Assembly: GCF_000353285.1 (NCBI RefSeq)
Contig: NZ_KB731324.1
Coordinates: 1,506,577 to 1,570,576, forward strand
Reading direction: 5' to 3'
From: Leptolyngbya boryana PCC 6306
GTDB taxonomy: Bacteria > Cyanobacteriota > Cyanobacteriia > Leptolyngbyales > Leptolyngbyaceae
Length of the DNA: 64,000 nucleotides
Shown here: one piece after another, positions 55,339-64,000 of the stretch
How positions within the stretch are numbered: position 1 is the first letter of the stretch
How the letters are laid out: each line of letters begins with the position of its first letter
The notes under the pieces: generated by a model
What the model was told of the DNA's origin: nothing
The model's database searches: none
What the model saw: only the letters and a program-made list of their open reading frames with translations
Position numbers and translations under genes: made by a program

Positions 55339-55342
55339 CTAG
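55323..55342. repeat. Right end of the IS element with target duplication
   Basis: ATCTACAACTGTAGTA (55323-55338) is the inverted match of the left end, followed by CTAG (55339-55342). Confidence 0.92.
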
Positions 55343-56228
55343 GCACTCGGGCATCGCAAGCCGCAAAAGACGAGTTGCGGGCGCAGCTTGGATTGAACAA
55401 ATCTTTGCTATTTCAATACTTTGATTATATTGGAGCGCTCTTGCGCTTCGATTTGGGTAAGTCTTTGACGACTCAAGGACAATCGGTTTGGGAAATTATT
55501 GGCAAGTTCTTTCCGGCAACGGTTGAACTAACAATCGTCGGTTTAGCGATCGCGCTCGTTGTCGGCATAACCGTCGGCGCGATCTCTGCCTCACGTCCGA
55601 ATAGTTCACTCGATGCGACGGGTCGGCTGTTTGGCATTATTACGTACTCCATTCCGATGTTTTGGTTTGGAATGGTCTTGCAGCTAATTTTTTCAGTCGG
55701 TTTGGGATGGTTTCCATTGGGGACTCGATTCCCAGTGACGATCAGCCCGCCGCCGAATGTCACGGGTTTATATACGATTGATAGTTTGCTGAGTGGAAAT
55801 TTCGAGCAATTTGCGATCGCGATTTACTATCTCGCCTTACCTTCGATCACCTTAGGGGTGCTGATTAGTGGGATTTTTGAGCGAATTGTGCGCGTCAATC
55901 TTAGGCAGACTTTGCAAGCCGAATATGTCGAAGCGGCACGCGCAAGAGGAATCCCAGAATCGAAAATCCTGATCAATCACGCCTTGAAAAACGCAATGAT
56001 TCCAGTGATTACAATTCTGGGGCTGACGCTGGCTGCGTTGTTAGGAGGAGCAATTCTCACCGAAGTGACATTCTCTTGGCCGGGACTTGCAAATCGCTTG
56101 TACCGAGCCATTAATCAAAGAGACTATCCCACGGTGCAAGGCATTGTCGTTTTCTTTGCGGCAATTGTGTCGATCGCGAGTATTGCGATCGACATTATCA
56201 ATGCTTATATTGATCCACGAATCCGCTA

Positions 56229-56831
56229 CTAGCGAGGCAGACAAGCAACCGGAATCGGGTTAGACGAGGTGCGAATCGCAGTTTCATTCAAATTCCGCGA
56301 CGCGATCAAGTTCTGACCTTCTCGGTAAGCTTCGAGATTCATCATAGCTTCGTGCCCTGAAGTTCCAGCAGGACCATTGTTGCGGAATGCGATCGCAGCA
56401 CTGCGGTTGTTTGCATCAAACTGACGGTGCTGAGGCGAGCCTGCGGCTTGCAGAACTGTATTATATTGAGTCGAACTAATCGTTTCTGCATTCATCGACT
56501 GCTCCATGTTCGTCGAACTTGGAGATTGATTCACACTCGAAGGCGAAGGGGGAACTGCACCATTTCCGAGTGGAACTGAGGTATTTCCTTGAATGCCGCT
56601 TGATGCCGTATCGTAGCTCGAAGGAGAGGTTTGATTAGAAGCGCCAGAAGACGAGGTTTGATTGGAATAATTGGAGGAAGATTGAGTATCCACTGGACCT
56701 CCAACTCCACCATTAATATAAGCTGAACACTCCGCAGCAGTAGGAGCAGATTGTGCGAGAACAGGGAGTGCCATTAATGCGGCTGTACCTGTTGCACTGA
56801 GAGTTGCCAAGGTGCGTTGTAAAAGATTCAT
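56229..56831 (-). CDS. Exported serine/asparagine-rich protein of unknown function
   Basis: 200 residues. A signal peptide (LLQRTLATLSATGTAALMALPVLAQS, cleavage near AQS-A) leads to a low-complexity Ser/Asn/Gln/Gly region (about 45-130) and a C-terminal part with RQFDANNRSAAIAFRNNGPAG and NETAIRTSSNPIPVACLP. Two cysteines (ECSAY and VACLP) could pair. The low-complexity middle suggests a surface or cell-wall protein. The stop overlaps that of the disrupted permease by CTAG. Confidence 0.75.
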   Translation of the reverse strand: MNLLQRTLATLSATGTAALMALPVLAQSAPTAAECSAYINGGVGGPVDTQSSSNYSNQTSSSGASNQTSPSSYDTASSGIQGNTSVPLGNGAVPPSPSSVNQSPSSTNMEQSMNAETISSTQYNTVLQAAGSPQHRQFDANNRSAAIAFRNNGPAGTSGHEAMMNLEAYREGQNLIASRNLNETAIRTSSNPIPVACLPR

Positions 56832-57043
56832 TTTTCTCCTCGAAGGTCGTTAGATGTGAATTTTTTGTAATGATAGATACGCTATTACTGTAGAAATTCA
56901 ATCTGCGATCGCCCTCTGTCTTCTGGCATTGATGCTAATCTGCCAAGAGTTAGAAACGGTACCAACAAATCTAATCCAACTTTAATTGTGAGAATTGAGA
57001 GCCTGAATTACAGCCTCGCTCATGCATTCTGTCGATCGATGAT

Positions 57044-59017
57044 TTAGCTCTTGGCTAAAGTAATCCAAGCTCGTAAGACTTCTGCAACCGTCCAGGCTTG
57101 AGCGAAACACCCCTGTGGCATCATCGGTGCGTCTCCATCGAAAATTTCGCTGAGGCTGCCTAAGCCTTGATTCCGCAGATGGTTTGCCATCGGTTCGAGA
57201 AATTCTCGGGCTTTGACCGGATCACCATACACTCGATGATGCGCGATCGCAAACGATCCAATCAACCAGCCCCAGACTGTGCCCTGATGGTAAGCTCCAT
57301 CTCGTTGAACTGAGTCACCGCTGTACCGTCCTCGATAGTTCATATCGCGTGGATCAAGCGATCGTAATCCGTAAGATGTGAGCAGCGATCGCGAACAAGC
57401 ATCGACCACGCCTTTCTGCTGATTCACATTCAATGGACTTTCCGGCAGAGAAACCGTAAAAATCTGATTCGGGCGCAGTGAGGCATCGTTGCCCTCAGGT
57501 GAATCGAGAACATCGTAGCAGTAGCCTGCTTCTGCATTCCAAAAGCGTTCAAAGCGGGCAAGCACTCGTTCTGCCATCGCGTCATATTCTCGGTAAGGTT
57601 TCCCGAGTTGCCGAGCGAATTTTGCCATAATTCGCAGCGCATTGTACCAAAGAGCATTGACCTCGATCGGTTTACCAATCCGAGGCGTAACCACCCAATC
57701 TCCAACTTTGGCATCCATCCAGGTCAATTGAGTTCCAGCTTCTCCGGCATACAGCAAGCCATCGGCTGAATCTAAGTGAATGTTGTACCGAGTCCCACGA
57801 CAATGCCAATCGATAATTTCAGACAGCATGGGAAATAAATTATCGATTACATCATGATCTTCGGTTGCATTGTAGTAATCAAAAATCGCGATGAAGTACC
57901 ATAACGTTGCATCGACAGTATTGTATTCAGGAATTTCTCCAGCATCAGGGAAACGATTCGGAAGCATCCCTCGATCGAGATATTGCGCGAACGTGTAGAG
58001 AATCGATCGGGCAATTTCTACTCGTCCGGTTGCTAGCGTTAAGCCCGAAAGACTAATCATCGTATCGCGTCCCCAGTCTCCAAACCAGGGATATCCCGCA
58101 ATGATGGTTTTCCCATTCGGAGCACGATTCACAATGAACTGATCTGCCGCAAGTACCAGTTGGCGCACCCAAATTGGAGAGGTTTCGACTTGTTTGACGC
58201 GATCGAGTCGCCAGCAGTCAAATAGTCTTTGTTCATGATTATGCTGGGCGCGTAGGGCAGTTTCGCCATCAAGATTCGGATTCGCTTCTGTACTCGTAAT
58301 GAAGGTGAGCGACTGACCAGGATAGAGCGTGGTTTGAAATGTTGCAGCATGCAGATGATCTTCTCGATCGCTGAGTCCTCGCGATCGCTCAACGGCTAAA
58401 TCGAATCCGTAGTACCAATCATGAAAGGCTGTGACGCTCGCACCTCGGCAGATTAAAAAGAAAGGCGTTGCATCAGGATAGGCAGAGAGCTTCAAACCAT
58501 GCTCAATTTCCTCTATTTCCATTTGCCAACCATTTCCATTGGTATTACCGTGATAATCCCGATAATTTACAAATGTCTTGAACGTCAGTGTTAACGGCTG
58601 TGTTGCACGATGTAATTGATAGTGAACATAGGTTGTGTTTTCACCTTGCTGCATCCAGATGCGTTTTTCGAGGATGGCATCGCCACAAGCGTATCGCCAA
58701 ACCGGAACCGTTCCTTCGAGAAAAAAGCGCTCAAGATGTCGGTATCCGTGCGGGCCAACAATTCCATCTGACCAACGATTTGTGCTGAGCGGGTAAACAT
58801 CTTCACCGTATCGAACGGACTCATCCAGCTTTGTCACCAGCAGTGTGCGATCGAGGGGAGGCTTGAGTGCTGCAATCAGGAGTCCGTGATAGCGGCGGGT
58901 GAGAACCCCTGCGATCGTGCCGGATGCAAATCCACCAATTCCGTTTGTGACCAACCATTCTCGTGTTTCCGCAGACGGCAGAACCCCGCAAATTTCCCGC
59001 CCAAAATCAATGACCAT
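57044..59017 (-). CDS. Glycogen debranching enzyme, amylo-alpha-1,6-glucosidase (GDE C-type)
   Basis: 657 residues. The N-terminal part (REWLVTNGIGGFASGTIAGVLTRRYHGLLIAAL) is the GDE N-domain; the C-terminal GH133-like (alpha/alpha)6 barrel (about 300-650) has AGYPWFGDWGRDTMISLSGL, the conserved catalytic-type segment, and WNAEAGYCYDVLD and HQGTVWGWLIGSF. It hydrolyses alpha-1,6 branch stubs of glycogen or related glucans in the cytosol. The family usually acts beside a separate transferase. Divergent from spp, so carbon-storage genes meet here. Confidence 0.9.
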   Translation of the reverse strand: MVIDFGREICGVLPSAETREWLVTNGIGGFASGTIAGVLTRRYHGLLIAALKPPLDRTLLVTKLDESVRYGEDVYPLSTNRWSDGIVGPHGYRHLERFFLEGTVPVWRYACGDAILEKRIWMQQGENTTYVHYQLHRATQPLTLTFKTFVNYRDYHGNTNGNGWQMEIEEIEHGLKLSAYPDATPFFLICRGASVTAFHDWYYGFDLAVERSRGLSDREDHLHAATFQTTLYPGQSLTFITSTEANPNLDGETALRAQHNHEQRLFDCWRLDRVKQVETSPIWVRQLVLAADQFIVNRAPNGKTIIAGYPWFGDWGRDTMISLSGLTLATGRVEIARSILYTFAQYLDRGMLPNRFPDAGEIPEYNTVDATLWYFIAIFDYYNATEDHDVIDNLFPMLSEIIDWHCRGTRYNIHLDSADGLLYAGEAGTQLTWMDAKVGDWVVTPRIGKPIEVNALWYNALRIMAKFARQLGKPYREYDAMAERVLARFERFWNAEAGYCYDVLDSPEGNDASLRPNQIFTVSLPESPLNVNQQKGVVDACSRSLLTSYGLRSLDPRDMNYRGRYSGDSVQRDGAYHQGTVWGWLIGSFAIAHHRVYGDPVKAREFLEPMANHLRNQGLGSLSEIFDGDAPMMPQGCFAQAWTVAEVLRAWITLAKS

Positions 59018-59173
59018 AAAAATAATCTAGCCAGCCTAATGATTCTAGGAGACGGTCGCAAAGAAGGAGCAGTTTCGCTACAAGAAATTCGGATTTCAAA
59101 GCTCAATCTTGGGAATCAAGATATTTTTGCAGTTGAGATCTAAACTCGTACAGTGGCAGTTATGAGGTGAAAT

Positions 59174-59917
59174 GTGTCGCCGTTTTTATTTGTGACTGAT
59201 TTGGATCATACGTTGGTGGGCGATGACTTCGCTCACGAAGCCTTGAATGAGTGGTTGCTAGAAGCGCGATCGCACGGCAGCAAAATTGTGTATTCGACCG
59301 GGCGATCGCTAGCGCTGTACCGAGAGTTAGCAGCCGAAGCTCCTCTGTTTGAACCCGATTTGCTGATTGCCGCCGTTGGTACTGCGATCTATACAGATTT
59401 AGCAGGAGAGCCGGATGCAACTTGGTCAGAAAAGCTCAAAATCGGGTGGAACGTTGAGCAGGTTAGGTCAACTACAGCGCATTTCGCTGATCTTGTCCTG
59501 CAACCGGATACCGAGCAAAGCGAATTTAAGGTTAGCTTTTTCTTGACGGAAGAAGCTGCGATCGAGGTTTTACCGCAACTTGAGCTACTGCTGACTCAAC
59601 AGGGTTTAGACGTGCAATTGATTTACAGTAGCGGCAGAGACTTAGACATATTGCCCCGTCATGCGAATAAGGGATCGGCTTTGACCTTTGTGCGGCAGAC
59701 CTTAAATTTTGCACCTGAAGCAACGATCGTGTGTGGCGATTCGGGGAATGATATTGCTTTATTTGCGGTCGGAGAAGAACGCGGCATCATTGTCGGCAAT
59801 GCTCAAGCAGAACTGCTCGCTTGGCATCGAGATCATCCGATTCCGCATCATTATCTGGCTCAATCTCATTGTGCTGCTGGCATCTTAGAAGGGCTAAAAT
59901 ACTTCGGCTTTCAGTAA
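59174..59917 (+). CDS. spp: Sucrose-phosphate phosphatase
   Basis: 247 residues, GTG start (an overlapping ATG at 59172 is out of frame). HAD type IIB: motif I VTDLDHTL, II YSTGRS, K in HANKGSALTF and III/IV VCGDSGNDIALF, the pattern specific to SPP. It removes phosphate from sucrose-6-phosphate, the last step of sucrose synthesis, linked to salt stress. Seven bases separate it from ruvA on the same strand. Confidence 0.92.
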   Translation: MSPFLFVTDLDHTLVGDDFAHEALNEWLLEARSHGSKIVYSTGRSLALYRELAAEAPLFEPDLLIAAVGTAIYTDLAGEPDATWSEKLKIGWNVEQVRSTTAHFADLVLQPDTEQSEFKVSFFLTEEAAIEVLPQLELLLTQQGLDVQLIYSSGRDLDILPRHANKGSALTFVRQTLNFAPEATIVCGDSGNDIALFAVGEERGIIVGNAQAELLAWHRDHPIPHHYLAQSHCAAGILEGLKYFGFQ

Positions 59918-59924
59918 AAATTCT

Positions 59925-60551
59925 ATGATTGGCTATCTTAAAGGTACGATCGCTGCAATTCAAAAAACCAACACTAATCGCGTCACCTTGACGTTAGAGG
60001 TGAATCAAATCGGGTATGACATTCAAGTTGTACCGCGATTGATTCAATCTCTACCAGGTCAAGGTGAAGAGGCGCAGATTTTTACGCATTTGAATGTGCG
60101 AGAAGATCAGGTGACGTTGTTTGGGTTTGGCTCAGCAGCAGAGCGGGATCTATTTCGGCAATTGGTGAGCGTCAGCGGGATTGGACCCCAGTTAGCTGTT
60201 GCGTTGCTCGATACTCTGGGATTGCAGGACTTGGTGCAAGCGATCGTGTCGGGCAATACGCGCTTGCTTTCTCGAACGCCAGGAGTGGGAGCGAAAACAG
60301 CCGAGCGGATTGCGTTGGAGCTAAAAACGAAGCTATCCGAATGGCGACAACAATCGGGAATTGTCGTGACTCCGGGTGCAGGACCTGCGGCGAATATTCT
60401 CGAAGATGTAGAAATGACGCTACTCGCGCTCGGCTATACCGATCAAGAAATTTCACAGGCGTTGCAAGCAGTTGGGCAGAATACAGCCTTGTCGAAATCA
60501 GCAGATACCGAAGCTTGGATTCGACAAGCGATCGCTTGGTTGAGTCAATGA
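59925..60551 (+). CDS. ruvA: Holliday junction branch-migration protein RuvA
   Basis: 208 residues. Domain I (OB fold, MIGYLKGTIAAI...), domain II with two helix-hairpin-helix motifs (LVSVSGIGPQLAVALL and LSRTPGVGAKTAERIALEL) and C-terminal domain III (EDVEMTLLALGYTDQEISQAL) that contacts RuvB. It binds Holliday junctions as a tetramer. Same strand as and close to spp. Confidence 0.97.
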   Translation: MIGYLKGTIAAIQKTNTNRVTLTLEVNQIGYDIQVVPRLIQSLPGQGEEAQIFTHLNVREDQVTLFGFGSAAERDLFRQLVSVSGIGPQLAVALLDTLGLQDLVQAIVSGNTRLLSRTPGVGAKTAERIALELKTKLSEWRQQSGIVVTPGAGPAANILEDVEMTLLALGYTDQEISQALQAVGQNTALSKSADTEAWIRQAIAWLSQ

Positions 60552-60648
60552 TTACATCCTGAGATATTCCAAGCTCTATCGGTCGAGCGATTTGAGCCAC
60601 AGCGCAAACCAGGTACAACAAGATGAAATTACATATGGAGTGTATCCT

Positions 60649-61026
60649 ATGAAACTAAACTATGTTGTGAAAGCGTTGATGAGTTTTGCTTTGGCTGCGG
60701 TGATGATTTTTGCAAGTCCTGCGTTCTCGATCGCGGCTCCGATGAATGCAGAGAATACCGTTCACTCGAAAGTGAGTGAAGATACGGCAAATACCAAAAA
60801 CTTTGTGCGTGGAGCACGTGAGACCGTCAAAGATGCAGCGAGAAGCAATGCATCGAAGGTTTCTGATGCCACCGATGGCGGCTTCTTTGCGAAGAAAGCT
60901 CGAAAAGATGCAGCTCGGATCGAGAAGCGTGCAAACGAGGATGCATCTCGGACTCAGAAAGCGATCGATAACACCAAACAGGCTGTTGATAAGGCAGTGA
61001 GTGGCGTTAAAAACGCGCTTGACTAA
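60649..61026 (+). CDS. Small exported amphipathic helical protein
   Basis: 125 residues from the ATG at 60649; a frame from 60592 adds a polar head before the signal peptide. Signal peptide LMSFALAAVMIFASPAFSIAA, then about 100 residues of charged helix rich in Ala, Lys and Asp (FVRGARETVKDAARSNASKV, TQKAIDNTKQAVDKAVSGVKNAL). The pattern recalls LEA-like or apolipoprotein-like stress proteins. I do not recognise the family. Confidence 0.75.
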   Translation: MKLNYVVKALMSFALAAVMIFASPAFSIAAPMNAENTVHSKVSEDTANTKNFVRGARETVKDAARSNASKVSDATDGGFFAKKARKDAARIEKRANEDASRTQKAIDNTKQAVDKAVSGVKNALD

Positions 61027-61085
61027 GCCGGACAGGACGACGATCGGATAGCAATATTCGCTCATCGCAGTCGTTCGGTTCAGTT

Positions 61086-61107
61086 CGCTAAATCCCCTTA
61101 TTTAGCG
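61086..61107. terminator. Hairpin downstream of the small exported protein
   Basis: CGCTAAAT (61086-61093) pairs perfectly with ATTTAGCG (61100-61107) around CCCCTT. No T-run follows, so it may stabilise the mRNA end rather than terminate. Confidence 0.45.
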
Positions 61108-61123
61108 AGCTTTGAAGATACAG

Positions 61124-61161
61124 AATCCCCTCAATCTTGTAAACACAGATCTGAGGGGATT
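61124..61161 (+). terminator. Rho-independent-type terminator
   Basis: AATCCCCTCA (61124-61133) pairs perfectly with TGAGGGGATT (61152-61161) across an 18-base loop and is followed by TT. It is the likely end of the 60649 transcript. Confidence 0.65.
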
Positions 61162-61392
61162 TTGCATATTATCGTTTGCAACATGCGATCTTGACTTCTC
61201 AAAGTGCTCCACCCTCAAGAATTGCAAGACCATTCCAAGCCATCCTAATTCAAACGAATTCACATCATTCTGTGAAGTGGAGAGATGTCGCACTCAGTAG
61301 GAACAGGCAAGACACAACAGAAATCATCGAAACCTTGTCGGATTGCGTCCAATGTTGCACAGTAAAAGCAACACCGCGATCGTTCACTCCCT

Positions 61393-62247
61393 ATGTTTCA
61401 CCGAATTCTCATTTGCACAGATTTGACAGACGGTCTTCAGCGCCTCGTGCGGTTCGTACCGCAGCTTGCACAGGGCGGAATACAACAAATTACCTTTCTG
61501 CACAGTGTGCCTATTGCGGCAGATCCGGGTATGCCAAAACCGGATGCAGCAAAAATTGAACGCGCACAGGCTCAACTTGCTCCTGCACTGGAGCACAATC
61601 TAACCGGGATTGACGTTCAAGTCGAAGTCGAAAGCGGGAAACCGATTGAGGTGATGCTGCGCGCAGTCAAAAAGCATCAATCAGATGTCATTTTGATGGG
61701 GACTCAAAGCCGCAATCTGCTCACAGAAAAGCTATTTGGCAGTACCACGGTAGAATTAGCTCAGCGATCTCCCATTCCCATCCTGGCAATTCGTCCGCAG
61801 TTGATCTCAGCCATGACTTCCGAAGAATTGAGCTTACGCTGTCAGCATCTGTTTCGAGAATTGCTCGTTCCATACGATGACAGCGATGCGTCCAAACATA
61901 CGATCGCTGAAATTGCCAAACGCGCCAATGCTTCTCCTGCTTGTATGATTTGTCGCGTCCTTGAAAGTGGACACTATGAACTTTCAGCCGCAGAAGAACA
62001 GCAGATCTTGACTGAAACCTTAGAGCCTGCGAAAGCACAACTACAAGCAGCAGGACTACAAGCTGAAATTGAACTTCGTAAAGGGAATGCGCTGACTCAA
62101 ATTCTACAAGCAGCCCAAGAAAACGATATTAGCGCGATCGCCTTGTCTTCTAATTTGAGCGATCATGCATTTGGCGCAATCCCAAGCTTTGCGGCTGAAC
62201 TCCTGCGTCAAAGTATGCATCCAATCTTATTGTTTCCTGCTCCTTAA
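61393..62247 (+). CDS. Tandem universal stress protein (two UspA domains)
   Basis: 284 residues in two UspA-like halves. Domain 1 (about 1-140) has RILICTDLTDG, VILMGTQSRNLLTEKLFGSTTVELAQRSPIPILAIRP (a G-2X-G-9X-G(S/T)-type ATP loop). Domain 2 (about 155-284) begins LLVPYDDSDAS and ends FAAELLRQSMHPILLFP with a less conserved loop. A stress-response protein, probably nucleotide-binding in domain 1 only. The stop overlaps the convergent kinase by TTAA. Confidence 0.9.
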   Translation: MFHRILICTDLTDGLQRLVRFVPQLAQGGIQQITFLHSVPIAADPGMPKPDAAKIERAQAQLAPALEHNLTGIDVQVEVESGKPIEVMLRAVKKHQSDVILMGTQSRNLLTEKLFGSTTVELAQRSPIPILAIRPQLISAMTSEELSLRCQHLFRELLVPYDDSDASKHTIAEIAKRANASPACMICRVLESGHYELSAAEEQQILTETLEPAKAQLQAAGLQAEIELRKGNALTQILQAAQENDISAIALSSNLSDHAFGAIPSFAAELLRQSMHPILLFPAP

Positions 62248-63797
62248 GGCAGCAGCGTTTTAATCTGCGAATCTCGGTTGGCTAACTCTGCAATGATTTT
62301 TGGCTTTGCTTTCTCAAATTCGGTTTTGAGCAACTCTTTACTCGTAGCAGCATTGCCAACCGATGCCCAAGTTTGACTCGCGAGCATCCATTCGAGCAAC
62401 TGCGATCGCTGCATTGGTGTTGTCTGTAACGGCATCACGTAAGCGCAGTGATGAGGATCTTCGATCGCAAAAAATAAGATGTAGTAGCTTTCTTTCTCGA
62501 TCAGTAATCGCGTCAGTTTTTGCCCTTGCTCGGTCTTCAAATCCAGAAAACACTTGAGCCAGCGAGGATTGCCATCTTTATGCTGGAGTTGATTGTATAG
62601 CGCAGTGACCCACATGATGACTGGATGCGGGGATTGAATACACAAGAAGGTTTTGAAAAACTGATTGTAGAGCTTCCCAATTTGAATGTTCTCAATTTCT
62701 TGCTGCGATAACATCACCCAAAGCGTTGCAGAAGTCTCACGCTTGGTTTCGAGAATATGGGGAAAGACAATTTGCGCGATCGGTTTATTTTTAGGCCAAG
62801 TCGTTAACTGACAGGCTTCATCTGGCGAAAGACCGTTCGGATCTCTCGGCGGTGTCACAACAGGTCGCCGGAGTAGCGCTTCCCCGATGCGATGACTAAT
62901 TTGACGAGTCGCATTGTAGCGTTGTTCTAACGGCTCCAACGCTTTGAGAATATCTTCGATCGTGTCAGGACGGTCTTGTGGTAATTTTGCCAGACAACTC
63001 ATCACCAAAGACTCCAATATCTTTGGCACTTTCGCTGAAGGACTGATCGCTTCAAAAGGCTCTGGAGCTTGAAAATGATGCGTTTTATACCAACCGCCAA
63101 AAGAATGCGTATCTGCTTTGAGCGGCATTTTCCCAGTCAGCATCTCGTAGAGCAGCACACCCAAACTATAAATGTCCGATCGTGCATCCAGTTCGCGCCC
63201 TTCCATTTGCTCCGGGGAGGAATATGCCAACGTGCCCATATAAGAACTCGTTTGGCTAGCATCACTTTGCAACAGCTTCGAGATGCCAAAGTCTAAGATC
63301 TTAACGAGTTCCCCAAATCCTGGATCTTGAATGACGAGAATATTACTGGGCTTAATGTCACGGTGGATAATCGGATACGTCGTGCCCTCGATCGTGATTC
63401 CTTGATGGGCGCATTGCAGCCCTGCGCAGATTTGGCGCGCTAGGCTTAAAAATCGCGGCAATGGTAAATTCTGCACCCCAATCACATCGCTCAGACTATT
63501 GCCTTCTAGATATTCCATCACATAGTAAGGCACTTCTTGATCGTCCACGCCATAGTCCATGACTCGAACAATGTGCATACTTTTTGTACTTAACAAGGCA
63601 CAGGTTCGAGCTTCGCTGCGGAAGCGATCGCGCATTTTGCGAGTCAGTAACGTCTGTGAAAGAAACTTCACAGCAACAATGACCCCGCCGAGCAGGACAT
63701 CTTCTGCTTTGTATACTTGCCCCATCGCACCACGACCGATCAGTTGGATCAGTTGGTAGCGATTTGAGAGCAGTTGTCCAATTCTAGGGTCAGCCAT
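62244..63797 (-). CDS. Ser/Thr protein kinase (PknB type) with C-terminal unknown domain
   Basis: 517 residues. Kinase domain (about 13-290): GRGAMGQVYKA, K in IVAVKFLSQ, HRDIKPSNIL, DFG in ILDFGISKL and SPE in YSSPEQMEGRE. The C-terminal 200 residues are alpha/beta without a known motif (WVMLSQQEIENIQIGKLYNQF, LEWMLASQTWASVG), typical of the variable sensor part of cyanobacterial Spk kinases. No membrane helix. Substrate unknown. Confidence 0.94.
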   Translation of the reverse strand: MADPRIGQLLSNRYQLIQLIGRGAMGQVYKAEDVLLGGVIVAVKFLSQTLLTRKMRDRFRSEARTCALLSTKSMHIVRVMDYGVDDQEVPYYVMEYLEGNSLSDVIGVQNLPLPRFLSLARQICAGLQCAHQGITIEGTTYPIIHRDIKPSNILVIQDPGFGELVKILDFGISKLLQSDASQTSSYMGTLAYSSPEQMEGRELDARSDIYSLGVLLYEMLTGKMPLKADTHSFGGWYKTHHFQAPEPFEAISPSAKVPKILESLVMSCLAKLPQDRPDTIEDILKALEPLEQRYNATRQISHRIGEALLRRPVVTPPRDPNGLSPDEACQLTTWPKNKPIAQIVFPHILETKRETSATLWVMLSQQEIENIQIGKLYNQFFKTFLCIQSPHPVIMWVTALYNQLQHKDGNPRWLKCFLDLKTEQGQKLTRLLIEKESYYILFFAIEDPHHCAYVMPLQTTPMQRSQLLEWMLASQTWASVGNAATSKELLKTEFEKAKPKIIAELANRDSQIKTLLP

Positions 63798-63883
63798 GCA
63801 GGGAAGGGGAATCGATGAACAAGATGCTTTCAGTATGGACAGCTTCGATTTTGTAATAACTTTATGAAGCTACAATCTTGTAC

Positions 63884-64000
63884 TTAAGTATTTTGTTCTG
63901 CCTGCCGCTCTAAGGTCGCTTCCATGGTGCTGTTCAGGTGATGTCCGGTGAGTGTCGTGCTTGAGAAATAATAGCGATCGTCGTTCAATCGATACAGAGT
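63884..64000 (-). CDS. 3' end of an unidentified gene
   Basis: Reading minus from the right edge, 38 codons in one open frame (TLYRLNDDRYYFSSTTLTGHH...LERQAEQNT) run to TAA at 63884-63886. The residue mix (aromatics, YYFSSTTLTGHHL) looks like real coding and the frame starts at the last base of the window. Too short to assign; the upstream part lies outside. Confidence 0.55.
   Translation of the reverse strand, partial: TLYRLNDDRYYFSSTTLTGHHLNSTMEATLERQAEQNT

Larger units (their letters stand above)
53749..56232 (+). pseudogene. Peptide-type ABC permease gene (DppB-like) split by an IS701-family element
   Basis: The 5' part from ATG 53749 codes RYYVLSRLLMAPLMLWL and LLLRATPGDTVDAML, the start of a DppB/OppB permease. 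The IS splits it at CTAG (53881-53884); the 3' part resumes at 55339 with GTRASQAAKDELRAQLGLN and reads open to 56232. Removing the IS and one CTAG restores one frame of about 340 residues with six membrane segments and the EAA loop YVEAARARGIPESKILINHALK near 270. Nothing else looks damaged, so the insertion is recent. In this strain the permease is probably not made. Confidence 0.93.
61027..61392. other. Intergenic region with two hairpins before the UspA gene
   Basis: 366 bases holding the two hairpins listed separately (61086-61107 and 61124-61161). The remaining 230 bases must carry the promoter of the UspA gene. Small open frames on both strands here have no features. No RNA gene recognised. 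Confidence 0.5.

Noticed and set aside
55036-56232. A 398-codon plus frame starting inside the IS element
   Set aside because: The first part is antisense to the transposase; only the part after 55339 is genuine and it belongs to the disrupted permease gene.

Overview
The window is chromosomal DNA from a cyanobacterium. Direct signs are the phycobilisome genes (cpcB, cpcA, two rod linkers, cpcG), the RuBisCO-operon regulator rbcR, sucrose-phosphate phosphatase, a V4R/2Fe-2S/kinase cluster resembling the photosystem II assembly operon of Synechocystis, and the many GCGATCGC (HIP1) octamers typical of this phylum. G-rich short tandem repeats and the mix of gene families suggest a filamentous, Leptolyngbya/Oscillatoriales-like organism, but genus cannot be fixed from the sequence alone.

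Layout. 1-5339 (minus): an operon of DUF4132 protein, MoxR-type AAA+ ATPase and DUF5682 protein running off the left edge, equivalent to E. coli yehI-yehL-yehM. 5488-7013: a DUF2243 membrane protein and manganese catalase. 7149-11516: phycocyanin region, with cpcB-cpcA-linker-linker on minus and cpcG divergent on plus; no cpcD, cpcE or cpcF is present. 11588-14503: a conserved hypothetical gene, then groES-groEL behind a perfect CIRCE operator. 14566-16415: a two-gene ATPase/TOPRIM (DUF3226) cassette of defence-system type, followed directly by a 71-bp degenerate copy of the groEL 3' end. 16592-31528: mostly single housekeeping genes (EamA transporter, miaE, GNAT, AI-2E-family transporter, bestrophin, lnt, pentapeptide protein, acyl-CoA dehydrogenase, rhomboid, VapC-type toxin pair, DUF4340, purU, and a CHASE3 kinase/OmpR regulator pair). 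31529-33542: an accessory patch with a long non-coding stretch, an AT-rich orphan gene ending inside an integron attC site, and a GIY-YIG nuclease gene broken by a TAG codon. 33651-36838: an aminotransferase, two thioredoxins, an SRPBCC-like protein and an NnrU-family membrane protein. 36862-42717 (minus): an eight-gene operon (roadblock-like, ferredoxin, two globin/phycobilisome-like proteins, two V4R proteins, a small protein, Ser/Thr kinase), divergent from rbcR. 44058-53742: a lipid-A-disaccharide-synthase-related gene, uraH, SGNH hydrolase, glycoside hydrolase, ribF, HNH nuclease with a partner gene, a sulfite-oxidase-like enzyme, HAD phosphatase and txlA. 53749-56232: a peptide-ABC permease gene split by an intact IS701-family element. 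56229-64000: glycogen debranching enzyme, spp, ruvA, universal stress protein, a Ser/Thr kinase and the end of one more gene.

How the parts work together. Light harvesting (cpc genes), probable photosystem II assembly (36862-42717), carbon fixation control (rbcR) and storage-sugar metabolism (debranching enzyme, spp) form the photosynthetic theme. Mn catalase, three thioredoxin-fold proteins, GroESL and UspA form a stress and redox theme. The accessory content worth most attention is the ATPase/DUF3226 pair with the groEL relic, the isolated attC cassette, and the yeh-like MoxR cluster. No rRNA, tRNA or CRISPR array was recognised.
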